A stretch of 63,373 nt of DNA from a virus: positions 1 through 63,373 of IMG/VR virus record IMGVR_UViG_3300028854_000008. One strand, given 5' to 3'. Below, one piece after another: positions 17,520-25,800 of this stretch (positions within the stretch are counted from its first letter, which is position 1; each line of letters starts with the position of its first letter). The notes under the pieces are model-generated. The model had not been told where the DNA came from. It was given only the letters and a program-made list of their open reading frames with translations, and did no database searches. The position numbers and the translations under genes were made by a program.

Positions 17520-17921
17520 TTAGAAAGTGAAATTGGCTGCGGTTACTGCTGAAAGATTAACATTAGCAAATCCAACTGTTGCATTACCAACTACATAAAC
17601 TCCGAGTCCCTGAATTGCAGTTGTTAGATTTGTTACGTTTGCAGCATTGACACCAGAAGTAAACATTCTGACACCAACGTTAGAGTTTGCGCCATTTGCA
17701 CTAATAAGTGCAAGATTGGCTGTTAAATTTCCGAGAACTTCGATGGTGGCAGTCTGTTCAATTGTTTGAATAACTGCTGGCCATGCGCCAAGAGGACCAG
17801 TGCTAGTTAGAATACCACCGCCGTTGGCTCCGAAGTTTAGTTCAATACCATCAACTGCTTTTCCAAAAAACGCACCAGCATTACCATCTGGGGTTGGATT
17901 TACTTTAGGGAATTGTGCCAT
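17520..17921 (-). CDS. Ala/Gly/Asn-rich small virion-type protein
   Basis: 133 residues starting MAQFPKVNPTPDGNAG. It is rich in Ala, Gly, Asn, Val and Thr, with no Lys after the first residues, which suggests a secreted-like or capsid/tail decoration beta protein. SD GGAGA lies before the ATG and a TATAAATACT late promoter sits farther upstream, so it is expressed late. No family recognised. Confidence 0.7.
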   Translation of the reverse strand: MAQFPKVNPTPDGNAGAFFGKAVDGIELNFGANGGGILTSTGPLGAWPAVIQTIEQTATIEVLGNLTANLALISANGANSNVGVRMFTSGVNAANVTNLTTAIQGLGVYVVGNATVGFANVNLSAVTAANFTF

Positions 17922-17976
17922 AATATTATATCTCCATACTACATTATAAGTTTTGAATCTCTCGATTCATTAATAG

Positions 17977-17984
17977 TATTTATA
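17977..17984 (-). promoter_or_regulatory. Late promoter box (TATAAATA)
   Basis: Exact T4 late consensus on the minus strand, followed by CTATT. About 55 nt upstream of ATG 17921, giving a leader with SD GGAGA. Confidence 0.7.
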
Positions 17985-18019
17985 CAAAGCATTAAAAATT
18001 TGCTATTTAACTCAAAAAC

Positions 18020-18928
18020 TTAGTGTGATAATATATCATCTACTTTTTCAACAAATTTTTCGGTTTTGTTTGATAATTGCTCTTTCCATTCTGAAACTAA
18101 CTTTCTCATTTTATTTGGATTGCGATCTGACCAATAATATCTTCCAGAAAGAGAATCATTATTGCTTTCTTGTTTTTGATTATACCACAAACGATGCTTT
18201 CCTTTAGTATCATTTTTTCCTTCAGCAACTACAGTTGGGTGCCATATATGCAAAATTTGGCCAGCCAAAGTTTTATGAGGACTATATAAAGTATCCATAG
18301 CCGTCATTGCTGCATGATCTTCTCCTCCCCAACCACGGAATCTAATATCCCAGCCGCCAACTATTTCAAATGCTTCTTTTGACATAAGTTGAATCATTGC
18401 TCCATACCAATGACCTATTTGTGAAGAAGGAGTACCTTTAAATGCTGTTTTATTTAAATATTCATAATCTTGCAAAGTGGAATTCAAATAAAATTGACTC
18501 TTTGGGTTAGAATTTAATAATTTTTCTGATGCTTCTTCAGTTAAACGAAATAGTTTTCTATAAGGAACAAACCATAACTTAAATCCTTTCTTTTTTGCTA
18601 ATCTAATTTCTTTAGCACACGTAATTATTGAATCGGCTGATATATATGCATCAGCATCTATAATTACAAAAATATCTCCATGTGCTTTACTAGCAGCATT
18701 ATTTACTGCCACTGATTTTGAAAATGGCAAAGAATTTAACTCTGCTTCTTTATCTTCCCCAATAATAATTTCTGCACCTGGCAAACACTTCTTCCAATAT
18801 TGATTTAACCAATTCCAGTTTTTTGATCTTTGGTCATTTTTGTCAGCAGAATGAAAAGGAACTAAAATACTAATACCATTCCCTTTTCTTCGTAATAATT
18901 TTGAAATAAAAAATTTAATATTTTTCAT
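18020..18928 (-). CDS. GT-A glycosyltransferase
   Basis: 302 residues. GT-A signatures: ISILVPFHSAD near the N-terminus, the metal-binding DADAYIS near 90, and the acceptor-side motif RGWGGEDH near 197-204, typical of galactosyltransferase-like GT2/GT27 enzymes. The protein is soluble with a basic N-terminal helix. It overlaps the pyruvyl transferase gene by 14 nt, so the two probably modify the same glycan, on the virion or the host surface. Confidence 0.82.
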   Translation of the reverse strand: MKNIKFFISKLLRRKGNGISILVPFHSADKNDQRSKNWNWLNQYWKKCLPGAEIIIGEDKEAELNSLPFSKSVAVNNAASKAHGDIFVIIDADAYISADSIITCAKEIRLAKKKGFKLWFVPYRKLFRLTEEASEKLLNSNPKSQFYLNSTLQDYEYLNKTAFKGTPSSQIGHWYGAMIQLMSKEAFEIVGGWDIRFRGWGGEDHAAMTAMDTLYSPHKTLAGQILHIWHPTVVAEGKNDTKGKHRLWYNQKQESNNDSLSGRYYWSDRNPNKMRKLVSEWKEQLSNKTEKFVEKVDDILSH

Positions 18929-19673
18929 AAATATTCCTCAATTCTATAAATGCATCATATATTTCAAATTTAACATCATCTACTCGATTGCGATCAGCTT
19001 CAATCATTTTTCCGATTTCAAAAGGACAATGTATAGCAGCATTATAATCAAGAAATTTAAAAATACCTCCGTCATTTTTTAAAGCATTACATTCTTCGAC
19101 GCGACGAGGAATTCCTATAGAATCAGCAACAATCATTCCATGCAACGATGAAGTTACAATTCTTCTGCATGATGCAATTTCTTCAATTACAGTTAAAGGA
19201 TCATTCATTGGGTGTATCACTTTACAAGTAAATTTCTTTGGAATAATATTAAGAAATTTTTCAGCCAATTCAGTATCTTGCCAATGAGGTACTATACCCA
19301 AATCCCATTTTTTTTCTTGGTACTGAATAAGTTCATTTGATAAAATTGCTGGATCACCCAAAGCAAAATTTCCTGGTATATTTTTAGATGACAATGGCCC
19401 GCGCAGGGCCAGAATTTTTATGTCATTAGAACAAGGATTAAATTTTAGTTTTGAAGATTCTCTCAATAATCCAGATCCCAATATGATACCTTTCCAATTT
19501 TCTGGAACATGTTCAAGTATAGACCCAACAGAAATAATATCAGCATTCATAATGGGAACCCATTGAATGTTTTCTAAATAAGCAAATCTAGTCAACAGCA
19601 AAGGAGTTAGCCCATCTCCAAAATTTTCTACTTTCTTCCACCAATATACTTTTGTTTTTTTGTGATTTCTCAT
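18915..19673 (-). CDS. Polysaccharide pyruvyl transferase family protein
   Basis: 252 residues from the ATG at 19673, chosen for the GGGAG SD 6 nt upstream; a TTG at 19688 is in frame. Family features are VENFGDGLTPLL at the N-terminus, ALRGPLSSKNIPG, FALGDPAIL and the late motif VTSSLHGMIVAD. The family attaches pyruvate ketals or related groups to sugars of surface polysaccharides. With the overlapping glycosyltransferase it forms a two-gene glycan-modification cassette. Confidence 0.8.
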   Translation of the reverse strand: MRNHKKTKVYWWKKVENFGDGLTPLLLTRFAYLENIQWVPIMNADIISVGSILEHVPENWKGIILGSGLLRESSKLKFNPCSNDIKILALRGPLSSKNIPGNFALGDPAILSNELIQYQEKKWDLGIVPHWQDTELAEKFLNIIPKKFTCKVIHPMNDPLTVIEEIASCRRIVTSSLHGMIVADSIGIPRRVEECNALKNDGGIFKFLDYNAAIHCPFEIGKMIEADRNRVDDVKFEIYDAFIELRNIYEKY

Positions 19674-19707
19674 CAAATCTCCCAACAATATTTAATCATT
19701 ATATGAT

Positions 19708-19715
19708 TATTTATG
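19708..19715 (-). promoter_or_regulatory. Late promoter box (CATAAATA), minus strand
   Basis: Read on the minus strand upstream of the pyruvyl transferase start at 19673; divergent from the box at 19737. Confidence 0.5.
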
Positions 19716-19736
19716 TGAATAATCAGATTTTAACTT

Positions 19737-19744
19737 CATAAATA
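19737..19744 (+). promoter_or_regulatory. Late promoter box (CATAAATA), leaderless type
   Basis: Box followed by 5 nt and ATG 19750. Confidence 0.65.
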
Positions 19745-19749
19745 TATGC

Positions 19750-20169
19750 ATGATTGTGAAATTTTATACGTTAATTGATATAACTAAAACAAATGTAACA
19801 AGAAATTTTAAATCGCAGGGATCATTATTGTCTCAGCGAGAATGGGATTTTTTGCGCAATAAGCAACGAAATTGGGAAGTAGTTATACAATTGTTAGGAT
19901 TAAGATTTCAGCCAATGAAAATTTCTGATCCAATAAAATTAATAAATCAAAATTATAATGATTATTCTTTTGGTAATGCTTTTTCTGAAGTAAAAAATTT
20001 ATCTATATGGAAATTTTATTGTAACTATGACATAGAAACATCTATAGATTTTTTAATATCTGATTTCAATGATATTCCAATTATAAGTGGATTGGATGAG
20101 ACGATTACTTTAAATAATTCATGTTTCACTACAATCAATGAAAAAACAAATTTGTTAGTAAAAGTATAA
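19750..20169 (+). CDS. Late protein of unknown function
   Basis: 139 residues, start set by the late box. Soluble, mixed alpha/beta, with an acidic C-terminal half (FLISDFNDIPIISGLDETIT). Not recognised. It begins a late cluster that continues with a holin-like and a structural gene. Confidence 0.65.
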   Translation: MIVKFYTLIDITKTNVTRNFKSQGSLLSQREWDFLRNKQRNWEVVIQLLGLRFQPMKISDPIKLINQNYNDYSFGNAFSEVKNLSIWKFYCNYDIETSIDFLISDFNDIPIISGLDETITLNNSCFTTINEKTNLLVKV

Positions 20170-20172
20170 ATA
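20165..20172 (+). promoter_or_regulatory. Late promoter box (TATAAATA)
   Basis: Exact consensus overlapping the stop at 20169; about 28 nt upstream of the holin-like ATG at 20201. Confidence 0.5.
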
Positions 20173-20200
20173 TATATATAGATGTAGGACGAGGGCTATA

Positions 20201-20473
20201 ATGTCACCAGAATTAGAAAAAACAAACTTAGAAGTCCACATAGAACTAACAAAAATTCGGGATCAAGCAACATCAAAAGCTATTGAAGATATCAATGATA
20301 AAATAACAAATATTCTTGGAGAAATTATAAATTTAAAAAAAGATATAAATATACTAAATGAAAAGAGAAATTCACAAATTATTCATGTTGGAGCAGCAAT
20401 TATTACACTATTGTTGGGTATGTTAGGAGCATTACTAATAAAAGTATTAATTCCTTTGTTTTTGGGGAAATAG
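20201..20473 (+). CDS. Coiled-coil protein with C-terminal membrane anchor, holin-like
   Basis: 90 residues. Residues 1-62 form a charged helix with heptad-like spacing (INDKITNILGEIINLKKDIN). Residues 64-88 are one strong membrane segment (IITLLLGMLGALLIKVLIPL) with a short tail. This is the XhlA-like layout, seen in holins and other small phage membrane proteins. SD GACGAGGG-like before the ATG. The nearest wall hydrolase is at 27.6 kb, so a holin role is a guess. Confidence 0.6.
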   Translation: MSPELEKTNLEVHIELTKIRDQATSKAIEDINDKITNILGEIINLKKDINILNEKRNSQIIHVGAAIITLLLGMLGALLIKVLIPLFLGK

Positions 20474-20481
20474 GACAAAAT

Positions 20482-21645
20482 ATGTTATTAACTGATTTTA
20501 AAAATAACGTTACGATAAATGATTTGAATTCATTATTGCAGGAATATTTTAACTATGATATTCCGTTAGAAAAACTGAATATATCAATAGCTATAAATTT
20601 ATTAGAATCTTCTCGAAAAAAAATTAATGAAGTTAAAAATAGTGAATTATTTCATACGAGTGAAAATAGTCCCTCTTATCTTGGATTACTAACTACCGAA
20701 AAATTGTTGGAAGCTTGGATTGATGCATCTCAAATACACACAGAAGATATTATTAAATTACGAGGAAAGAGCTATTATTTTAGTGGCGGCGATGGCGGCG
20801 ATTGGTATAGAGTTAATAAAACAAGTGATGGAAAAATAGTTTCTAAAATAGTTACTAGCGGTGATATAATTTCTGATTTAAATAATGCTAAAGAAGATAA
20901 AGATGAACTAAAACCAGAATCAAAACCTGAAGTTGGAGATCAATCAGAACAAGAACCAGAGCAAACACAAGTAAATAATGTTGTGCCAAAACAAGTAGAT
21001 TCAGTTCCAACAGAAAATAATCAAGATTGGAAAGATCATGCAACAAATAATATTACTCCTGCTGCTTCTCACGTTGCAAATTTTCTAGGTGCAACAGTTG
21101 GAGCATTTAAAGCTGGTTTGAAGGGAGAAGGAATTCATAAAGATTGGGGGAAAATGCTACCGTCCGTTAATCCAAAAAATATGAAGGAATTGAAAGGTAT
21201 TATTGATAAGGATTTTTTAAATCAAAACACATTTTCAAAATTAAAAGCACCACAAAAAAGTACACTTGAAAAATTTTTCGCATCAATGTATACTCCTGGA
21301 AAAATAATATCACATGATGATGTGATAAATACAATCAAGAAAAATAAGTTATTCTCCAATATTCCACCTGATGTAAAAGCACAAATTGCTGCTATTTCTT
21401 CAGTGTTAAACAAATTTGCACAAAAAACTAATGAAAGCATCATAAAAGACAAAGCAATAAATATGTTGTATGAGAATTTTAATTCTAATATTTCTTATAA
21501 TTCTTTTTCAAAACAGCAGGCCAAATTAATTTTAGAAGATGTATTTGATATTATTGAAGAACTTCATGAAAATAAGCAATATAATAATTCATTAGAAAAA
21601 ATGATTAAAACTGCTAGATCAGTTATTGATTATATTAGAGAATAA
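20482..21645 (+). CDS. Putative structural/assembly protein
   Basis: 387 residues. N-terminal 110 residues are folded-looking and include a Gly-rich loop (YYFSGGDGGDWY). Residues about 125-190 are acidic and Pro/Gln/Glu-rich, probably disordered. The C-terminal half is helical. The architecture suggests a scaffold or core protein. It lies 8 nt after the holin-like gene. No family recognised. Confidence 0.65.
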   Translation: MLLTDFKNNVTINDLNSLLQEYFNYDIPLEKLNISIAINLLESSRKKINEVKNSELFHTSENSPSYLGLLTTEKLLEAWIDASQIHTEDIIKLRGKSYYFSGGDGGDWYRVNKTSDGKIVSKIVTSGDIISDLNNAKEDKDELKPESKPEVGDQSEQEPEQTQVNNVVPKQVDSVPTENNQDWKDHATNNITPAASHVANFLGATVGAFKAGLKGEGIHKDWGKMLPSVNPKNMKELKGIIDKDFLNQNTFSKLKAPQKSTLEKFFASMYTPGKIISHDDVINTIKKNKLFSNIPPDVKAQIAAISSVLNKFAQKTNESIIKDKAINMLYENFNSNISYNSFSKQQAKLILEDVFDIIEELHENKQYNNSLEKMIKTARSVIDYIRE

Positions 21646-21708
21646 TATATGATAATTTGTAACACAAAAATTTTATAAAGCGATCAATTATTGTTCATAA
21701 CAATTTTA

Positions 21709-21716
21709 GATAAATA
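21709..21716 (+). promoter_or_regulatory. Late promoter box (GATAAATA)
   Basis: Box then 4 nt and an ATG at 21721 that opens only a 5-codon ORF (MELNI). The real gene starts at 21757, so this late transcript has a 30-40 nt leader with a minicistron. Confidence 0.55.
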
Positions 21717-21756
21717 CATTATGGAATTAAATATTTAACAGATTCAGGAAAAATAT

Positions 21757-22593
21757 ATGAAAAAATTGGTTGAAAATGTAATTAAAAGTAGAGCAAGACA
21801 GATGTTACGAGAAGGCGAAGTAGAGAATGCTGAGTCTGTATTGGCTGCTAAAGATTTGGTTGATCGCCTTCAAGATACTATTGAAGAACTTGGAAAAATG
21901 TCTAATGATGAATTGCCCCATCTTGTTGACGCCATCAGAAGCAGTTTAGGAACTGACAAAGCTACAGCTTATCAGCAATCCGCTAGTTCTGTAATAAATT
22001 CTTTGCTTGATTCTGTTAAAGAAAAGAAGACTGAATTAGAAAATGCAACGCTTGTTCTATCAGGTGATGCAACTGCTGATACTTCTTCTGATTTAACATT
22101 ACCTGATGATGAATCTGGGGAAGATGTTCCAGAAATGGATTCAGATGCATTAGATAATGATTTCGCTGAACCATCTAAGACAAAAAATCCACTTGGTCGT
22201 GAACAAAGAATGCCAGCAAAAGAAAGTCTTCGTAGAAAATTTAATAAAAAATTAAATGAAGGGTTGGCGGAATCAAAGAAAATGCTGAATGCAAAGATTA
22301 TTGCAATTTCTGAAGCTTTGAAGAAGACAGATAAAAAGAAAAAGCCAATTGTTGCAAAAAGACTGGCTGAAGCATTGAGAAGTCTTGTAACTGAAGCGAT
22401 TAAGAAAGAAGCTAAAGATATAAAAAAAGTAAAAAAATTAGATAAGAAGAAAAAAGTAACAGAAACACGAGTTGCAGCCACAGTTGCAGCAAAAAAGAAA
22501 GAACAACCAGAAAAATATTGCAAAAATAAGACCTGTTTATATAGAACTGATGCAGATTATTGTCCAAAACATAAACAAACAGAAAAGAAATAA
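21757..22593 (+). CDS. Prohead-core-like structural protein with C-terminal zinc site
   Basis: 278 residues. The N-terminal region (AESVLAAKDLVDRLQDTIEE, LPHLVDAIRSSLG) resembles a conserved family of T4-like marine phages annotated as structural or prohead-core proteins. An acidic linker (about 105-140) leads to a very Lys/Ala-rich helix and a terminal CKNKTCLYRT...CPKH Cys/His cluster that may bind zinc. SD CAGGAAA precedes the ATG. Confidence 0.65.
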   Translation: MKKLVENVIKSRARQMLREGEVENAESVLAAKDLVDRLQDTIEELGKMSNDELPHLVDAIRSSLGTDKATAYQQSASSVINSLLDSVKEKKTELENATLVLSGDATADTSSDLTLPDDESGEDVPEMDSDALDNDFAEPSKTKNPLGREQRMPAKESLRRKFNKKLNEGLAESKKMLNAKIIAISEALKKTDKKKKPIVAKRLAEALRSLVTEAIKKEAKDIKKVKKLDKKKKVTETRVAATVAAKKKEQPEKYCKNKTCLYRTDADYCPKHKQTEKK

Positions 22594-22605
22594 TATAGAG
22601 GAAAA

Positions 22606-23601
22606 ATGAAATTTATTTATTTGAGTATTGTTGGCTTATTATTTTCGATTTCTATGTTATCTGCTCAAAATATTTCACCAAAGCAAATTAAATGGCCTCT
22701 TATTACCGGTAGTGGTTCTCCCAGTGTTGTTGGGGCCATATGTAACTCTTCTAATTATGCTCAATCATATCAAGATATATCTGAGACTCCAAATGTTCGT
22801 TATCATTGCTCAACTGATGGATGGGAATTGGAATTTAATATCACCCAATCAGGAATAGAGTATTTGCGCCCAACAGTCGATACTAATAACCCAACATTAG
22901 TTGGAAATATAACCGGTACTTGTAGTGGTATTGGATTTAATGAAGTAGCAATAGGTCCATTAGATGCTGTATATACTGGAAAATCTGGCAACGGGCCAGT
23001 TGGACCATCAGCAACTCAAACCATAACAGGATTAAGTACATTGCCTACATATGGAGGATCTTACACTTCTATAATATTTTCAAATTGGCAACCAACAACC
23101 AATACTTACAACGGATTAGTACTGAATGTTGTTGCAGAAACATCAGGTGGGTTTGGAACAGGATCATGGTTAGCATATAGTACTGATGGTGGGGTTACTT
23201 GGAATTATGATCATATAAATGGAGGCGCTTTATTTCCAACATTAACAACTAGATCGTTTATCATTACTGGGGCTACACTTTCTAATCTTCAAGTATCTAT
23301 TTGCGCTGAAGCTAATGGTACTTTGTCGTCTCATAATACAACCAATACAATTGAAGATGTGTGGACTACTGGAACCTATGGTGGAAGTGTTGTTAAAGCA
23401 TCGTTATTTCAATCTTCTATAATTTATAGTGCTGCATTAACTCCATTGCCAGCATGTTCTTCTTCTTTGGTTGGATCACGAGCAGTGGTCAGTGATGCAA
23501 CGATTCCTACATATATGGGAACTTATGCAAGCGGTGGAGCAATTACAGCAGAAGTGATATGTAGTTATGATGGAAGTTCATATGCGTGGAAAACAAATTA
23601 A
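22606..23601 (+). CDS. Secreted surface/adhesin-like protein
   Basis: 331 residues with a clear signal peptide (MKFIYLSIVGLLFSISMLSA, cleavage near 20). The mature part is rich in Ser, Thr, Gly and Asn with beta-strand patterns and few Lys. The C-terminal 50 residues (GSRAVVSDATIPTYMGTYA, then EVICSYDGSSYAW) form a module recurring at the ends of many phage and bacterial surface proteins. A signal peptide is unusual for a virion protein, so export to the host envelope is likely. SD GAGGAAAA precedes the ATG. Confidence 0.7.
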   Translation: MKFIYLSIVGLLFSISMLSAQNISPKQIKWPLITGSGSPSVVGAICNSSNYAQSYQDISETPNVRYHCSTDGWELEFNITQSGIEYLRPTVDTNNPTLVGNITGTCSGIGFNEVAIGPLDAVYTGKSGNGPVGPSATQTITGLSTLPTYGGSYTSIIFSNWQPTTNTYNGLVLNVVAETSGGFGTGSWLAYSTDGGVTWNYDHINGGALFPTLTTRSFIITGATLSNLQVSICAEANGTLSSHNTTNTIEDVWTTGTYGGSVVKASLFQSSIIYSAALTPLPACSSSLVGSRAVVSDATIPTYMGTYASGGAITAEVICSYDGSSYAWKTN

Positions 23602-23615
23602 ATCGGAGTTATTCA

Positions 23616-24086
23616 ATGCCTCAAAATAATAAAAAAATTGATCCAATTTTGAAAAATACTTTAATTTCAGTTCTTGCTTTTTTAAAACACAAAGCAGAGG
23701 ATAAAGGATTATCTCCAGTTATTAGTGTAACCAAACTAGTTGATTTGCTTAAATCTTCTGGAATGACAATTACTTATCAACAATTATTGGATATGACTCA
23801 TGATCAATCTATTTCTAAATCTATTAAATCCATCAATAAAAATCAAGTAACAATTTCTTTGGGAGGAGAGGAAAATGAGGAGCAACCATTGCAAGATTTT
23901 GGTGGAGAGCCAGAAAGCAGCGAAGATGAATTTAATCCAGATGATTTTCAAGCTCCTGAAGAAGATGAAGAGGGAGAAAATCCAGAAGCTGCTCCTGTTG
24001 AAAATGAAGCTGAACCGAATCAATATGGAAGACAAAAGAGCATAGTTGGCTCAATGGCTCATAGAGCTATGTCTCGACCAGATTAA
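23616..24086 (+). CDS. Protein with acidic tail, unknown function
   Basis: 156 residues from ATG 23616 with SD CGGAG. Residues 1-85 look folded and helical (LISVLAFLKHKAEDKG, VTKLVDLLKSSGMTITYQQ). Residues 90-140 are extremely acidic and Pro-rich. The tail ends in a conserved-looking SIVGSMAHRAMSRPD. In T4-like phages such proteins are often small structural or scaffold parts; this is inference. Confidence 0.65.
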   Translation: MPQNNKKIDPILKNTLISVLAFLKHKAEDKGLSPVISVTKLVDLLKSSGMTITYQQLLDMTHDQSISKSIKSINKNQVTISLGGEENEEQPLQDFGGEPESSEDEFNPDDFQAPEEDEEGENPEAAPVENEAEPNQYGRQKSIVGSMAHRAMSRPD

Positions 24087-24097
24087 TTAAATAACTC

Positions 24098-24125
24098 TTG
24101 ACTTTTATGTATAACTTGTTATAAT
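24098..24125 (+). promoter_or_regulatory. Early sigma70-type promoter, leaderless
   Basis: TTGACT at 24098-24103, 16 nt, TATAAT at 24120-24125; ATG 24132 follows after 6 nt. Confidence 0.7.
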
Positions 24126-24131
24126 TAATTT

Positions 24132-24827
24132 ATGTTAGTAGAAAAATTCCCATATAAACAATTATCTCGTGATACTATCAATGGTAAGAGATTTTATTCT
24201 TGTCCTGATGGTAGAAAATTGCCCAGCGTAACAACTATTTTATCTGCAACAAAAACCTCAGAAACACAAGAAGCATTAAATAATTGGAAAAATAGGATTG
24301 GTAAAGTCAAAGCTGCTGAAGTATTGGTAGAATCATCTGGAAGAGGAACACGCCTTCACTCTTTTTTGGAAAAATATATTTTAACTGGAAATACTGGAAT
24401 CCCTGGAACGAATCCTTATTCGATTCAAAGTCATAGTATGGCAAATCATATAATTAAAAATAGTTTATGTAATGCAACAGAATTTTATGGCTGCGAAATT
24501 GGATTATTTTATCCAACTATATATGCAGGATCAACTGATTGTATTGCATTATATGAGGGAGAAATAGTAATCTTGGATTTTAAGCAAAGTAATAAATTAA
24601 AAAAAGAAAGTTATTTAGATGAGTATCGCGCACAACTTTGTGCATATATGTTGGCGCATGATGAACTATATGGAACAAAAATAACTCGTGGAATTAATAT
24701 GATTTGCACCCCAGATTTACAATATCAACAATTTGAAATTAATAAACATAATTATAATAAGTATGCCGACTTGTGGTGGGAAAAATTAGAACAATATTAT
24801 GAACAGGAGATTCTCAATGGCGAATGA
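24132..24827 (+). CDS. PD-(D/E)XK exonuclease (MGME1/RecB-like)
   Basis: 231 residues. Order of motifs fits RecB/MGME1-type exonucleases: LPSVTTILSAT near the N-terminus, GTRLHSFLEKYI near 76-87 with the conserved His, YAGSTDCIALY near 131-141 with the first acidic residue, ILDFKQS near 147-153 (D and K of the catalytic triad) and YRAQLCAYMLAH with the Q/Y helix. Such phage enzymes process single-stranded or recombination DNA ends. It has its own leaderless promoter and overlaps the next gene by 11 nt. Confidence 0.85.
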   Translation: MLVEKFPYKQLSRDTINGKRFYSCPDGRKLPSVTTILSATKTSETQEALNNWKNRIGKVKAAEVLVESSGRGTRLHSFLEKYILTGNTGIPGTNPYSIQSHSMANHIIKNSLCNATEFYGCEIGLFYPTIYAGSTDCIALYEGEIVILDFKQSNKLKKESYLDEYRAQLCAYMLAHDELYGTKITRGINMICTPDLQYQQFEINKHNYNKYADLWWEKLEQYYEQEILNGE

Positions 24828-25245
24828 TAAAATTAAATGGCTGGGAAAACCTGAAGAAAGAATTTTAAGCATTAGGAAATTTAGAAAATATATCGATACA
24901 ATACCATTCCATCAAGCAGTTAAATTTACGCAAGAAAATTGGATCAATTGCCCAAGAATAAATAATTTACAGTTTGATATTACTGAAGTGGACCAATGGC
25001 CAACTCCTTGGGAATTATTTGGCAACTCAGTATTTTGCCAAAATTCTCAAGTGCTAGGAGCATTTTATACATTAATTTTAAGTAAACACATTGACGTTCA
25101 TACAATTGAATTGATCATTGTTGATGATATTATTAATGGTGTCAAAGGAGCAATTGTTTTAGATAAAAGCCCATTGAAATTGATTCAAGGAACACCATTA
25201 AAAACAATATCAATATCTGACTTAACAAACAAATTAGGAGAATAA
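24817..25245 (+). CDS. Conserved phage protein of unknown function
   Basis: 142 residues from ATG 24817 with SD CAGGAG. The segment VDQWPTPWELFGNSVFCQNS looks strongly conserved in T4-like marine phages next to the Sm-like and PAAR genes. Function unknown. It overlaps the exonuclease end and is followed after 2 nt by the next ATG. Confidence 0.7.
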   Translation: MANDKIKWLGKPEERILSIRKFRKYIDTIPFHQAVKFTQENWINCPRINNLQFDITEVDQWPTPWELFGNSVFCQNSQVLGAFYTLILSKHIDVHTIELIIVDDIINGVKGAIVLDKSPLKLIQGTPLKTISISDLTNKLGE

Positions 25246-25247
25246 AT

Positions 25248-25550
25248 ATGGAAGATGAAATTTATAGTTTTAAACTTACAACTGGAGAAGAAATTATTTC
25301 AAAATTAATAGGAGAACATTGGAACAATGATTATCTCATTTTGGATGAACCCAGAACATTAATGATGGGACAAAATGGAAATTTGAGTTTAGCTCCAGTA
25401 TTATTTTCGGCTGACCCCACGCATCATATATTTTTATCTAAATCTGCTATTGCTTGCTGGTCTAAATACATTAGAGAAGAATTAAAAACTGGATACTTGA
25501 GTTCAGTATCAAAATTGGTAATTCCAAATAAAAATATTATAATGGGGTAA
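25248..25550 (+). CDS. Sm-like (LSm/Hfq-fold) small phage protein
   Basis: 100 residues. The pattern IYSFKLTTGEEIISKLIGEHW...YLILDEPRTLM matches the small Sm-like family common in T4-like phages, where a strongly bent beta sheet would form rings that might bind RNA. SD AGGAG 9 nt before the ATG. No nucleic-acid-binding residues can be confirmed by eye. Confidence 0.7.
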   Translation: MEDEIYSFKLTTGEEIISKLIGEHWNNDYLILDEPRTLMMGQNGNLSLAPVLFSADPTHHIFLSKSAIACWSKYIREELKTGYLSSVSKLVIPNKNIIMG

Positions 25551-25551
25551 T

Positions 25552-25800
25552 ATGCCTTCTTTGGCTAGAATAACTGATAAAGATAGTAATGGGGATGCTA
25601 TTACTAACGCATCGCTGTCTGTTATATGCGATAATCTTTATGCAGCCAGAAAAGGAAGCATATTGTCTGGTGGAGATTCTATATTAAGTGGGAGTTCATC
25701 AGTTAATATAGAAAATCAACCAGCAGCTATTGTTGGATCGAAAACTAAAAAAGGTTATACTATAATTAAAGGAAGTCAAACAGTATTTGTGGGGAATTAA
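25552..25800 (+). CDS. PAAR-motif tail spike tip protein
   Basis: 82 residues. MPSLARITDKDSNGD at the start, repeated GS/S...VNIENQPAAIVGSKTKKG and a final IIKGSQTVFVGN are the PAAR repeat pattern. PAAR proteins cap the central spike of contractile tails (gp5.4 in T4) and sharpen it for membrane piercing. The next gene starts on the base after the stop, so the tip and the large neighbour are probably one baseplate module. Confidence 0.88.
   Translation: MPSLARITDKDSNGDAITNASLSVICDNLYAARKGSILSGGDSILSGSSSVNIENQPAAIVGSKTKKGYTIIKGSQTVFVGN

Noticed and set aside
21972-22523. 183-codon minus ORF
   Set aside because: Phe/Ser-rich shadow of the Lys/Glu-rich core-protein gene.
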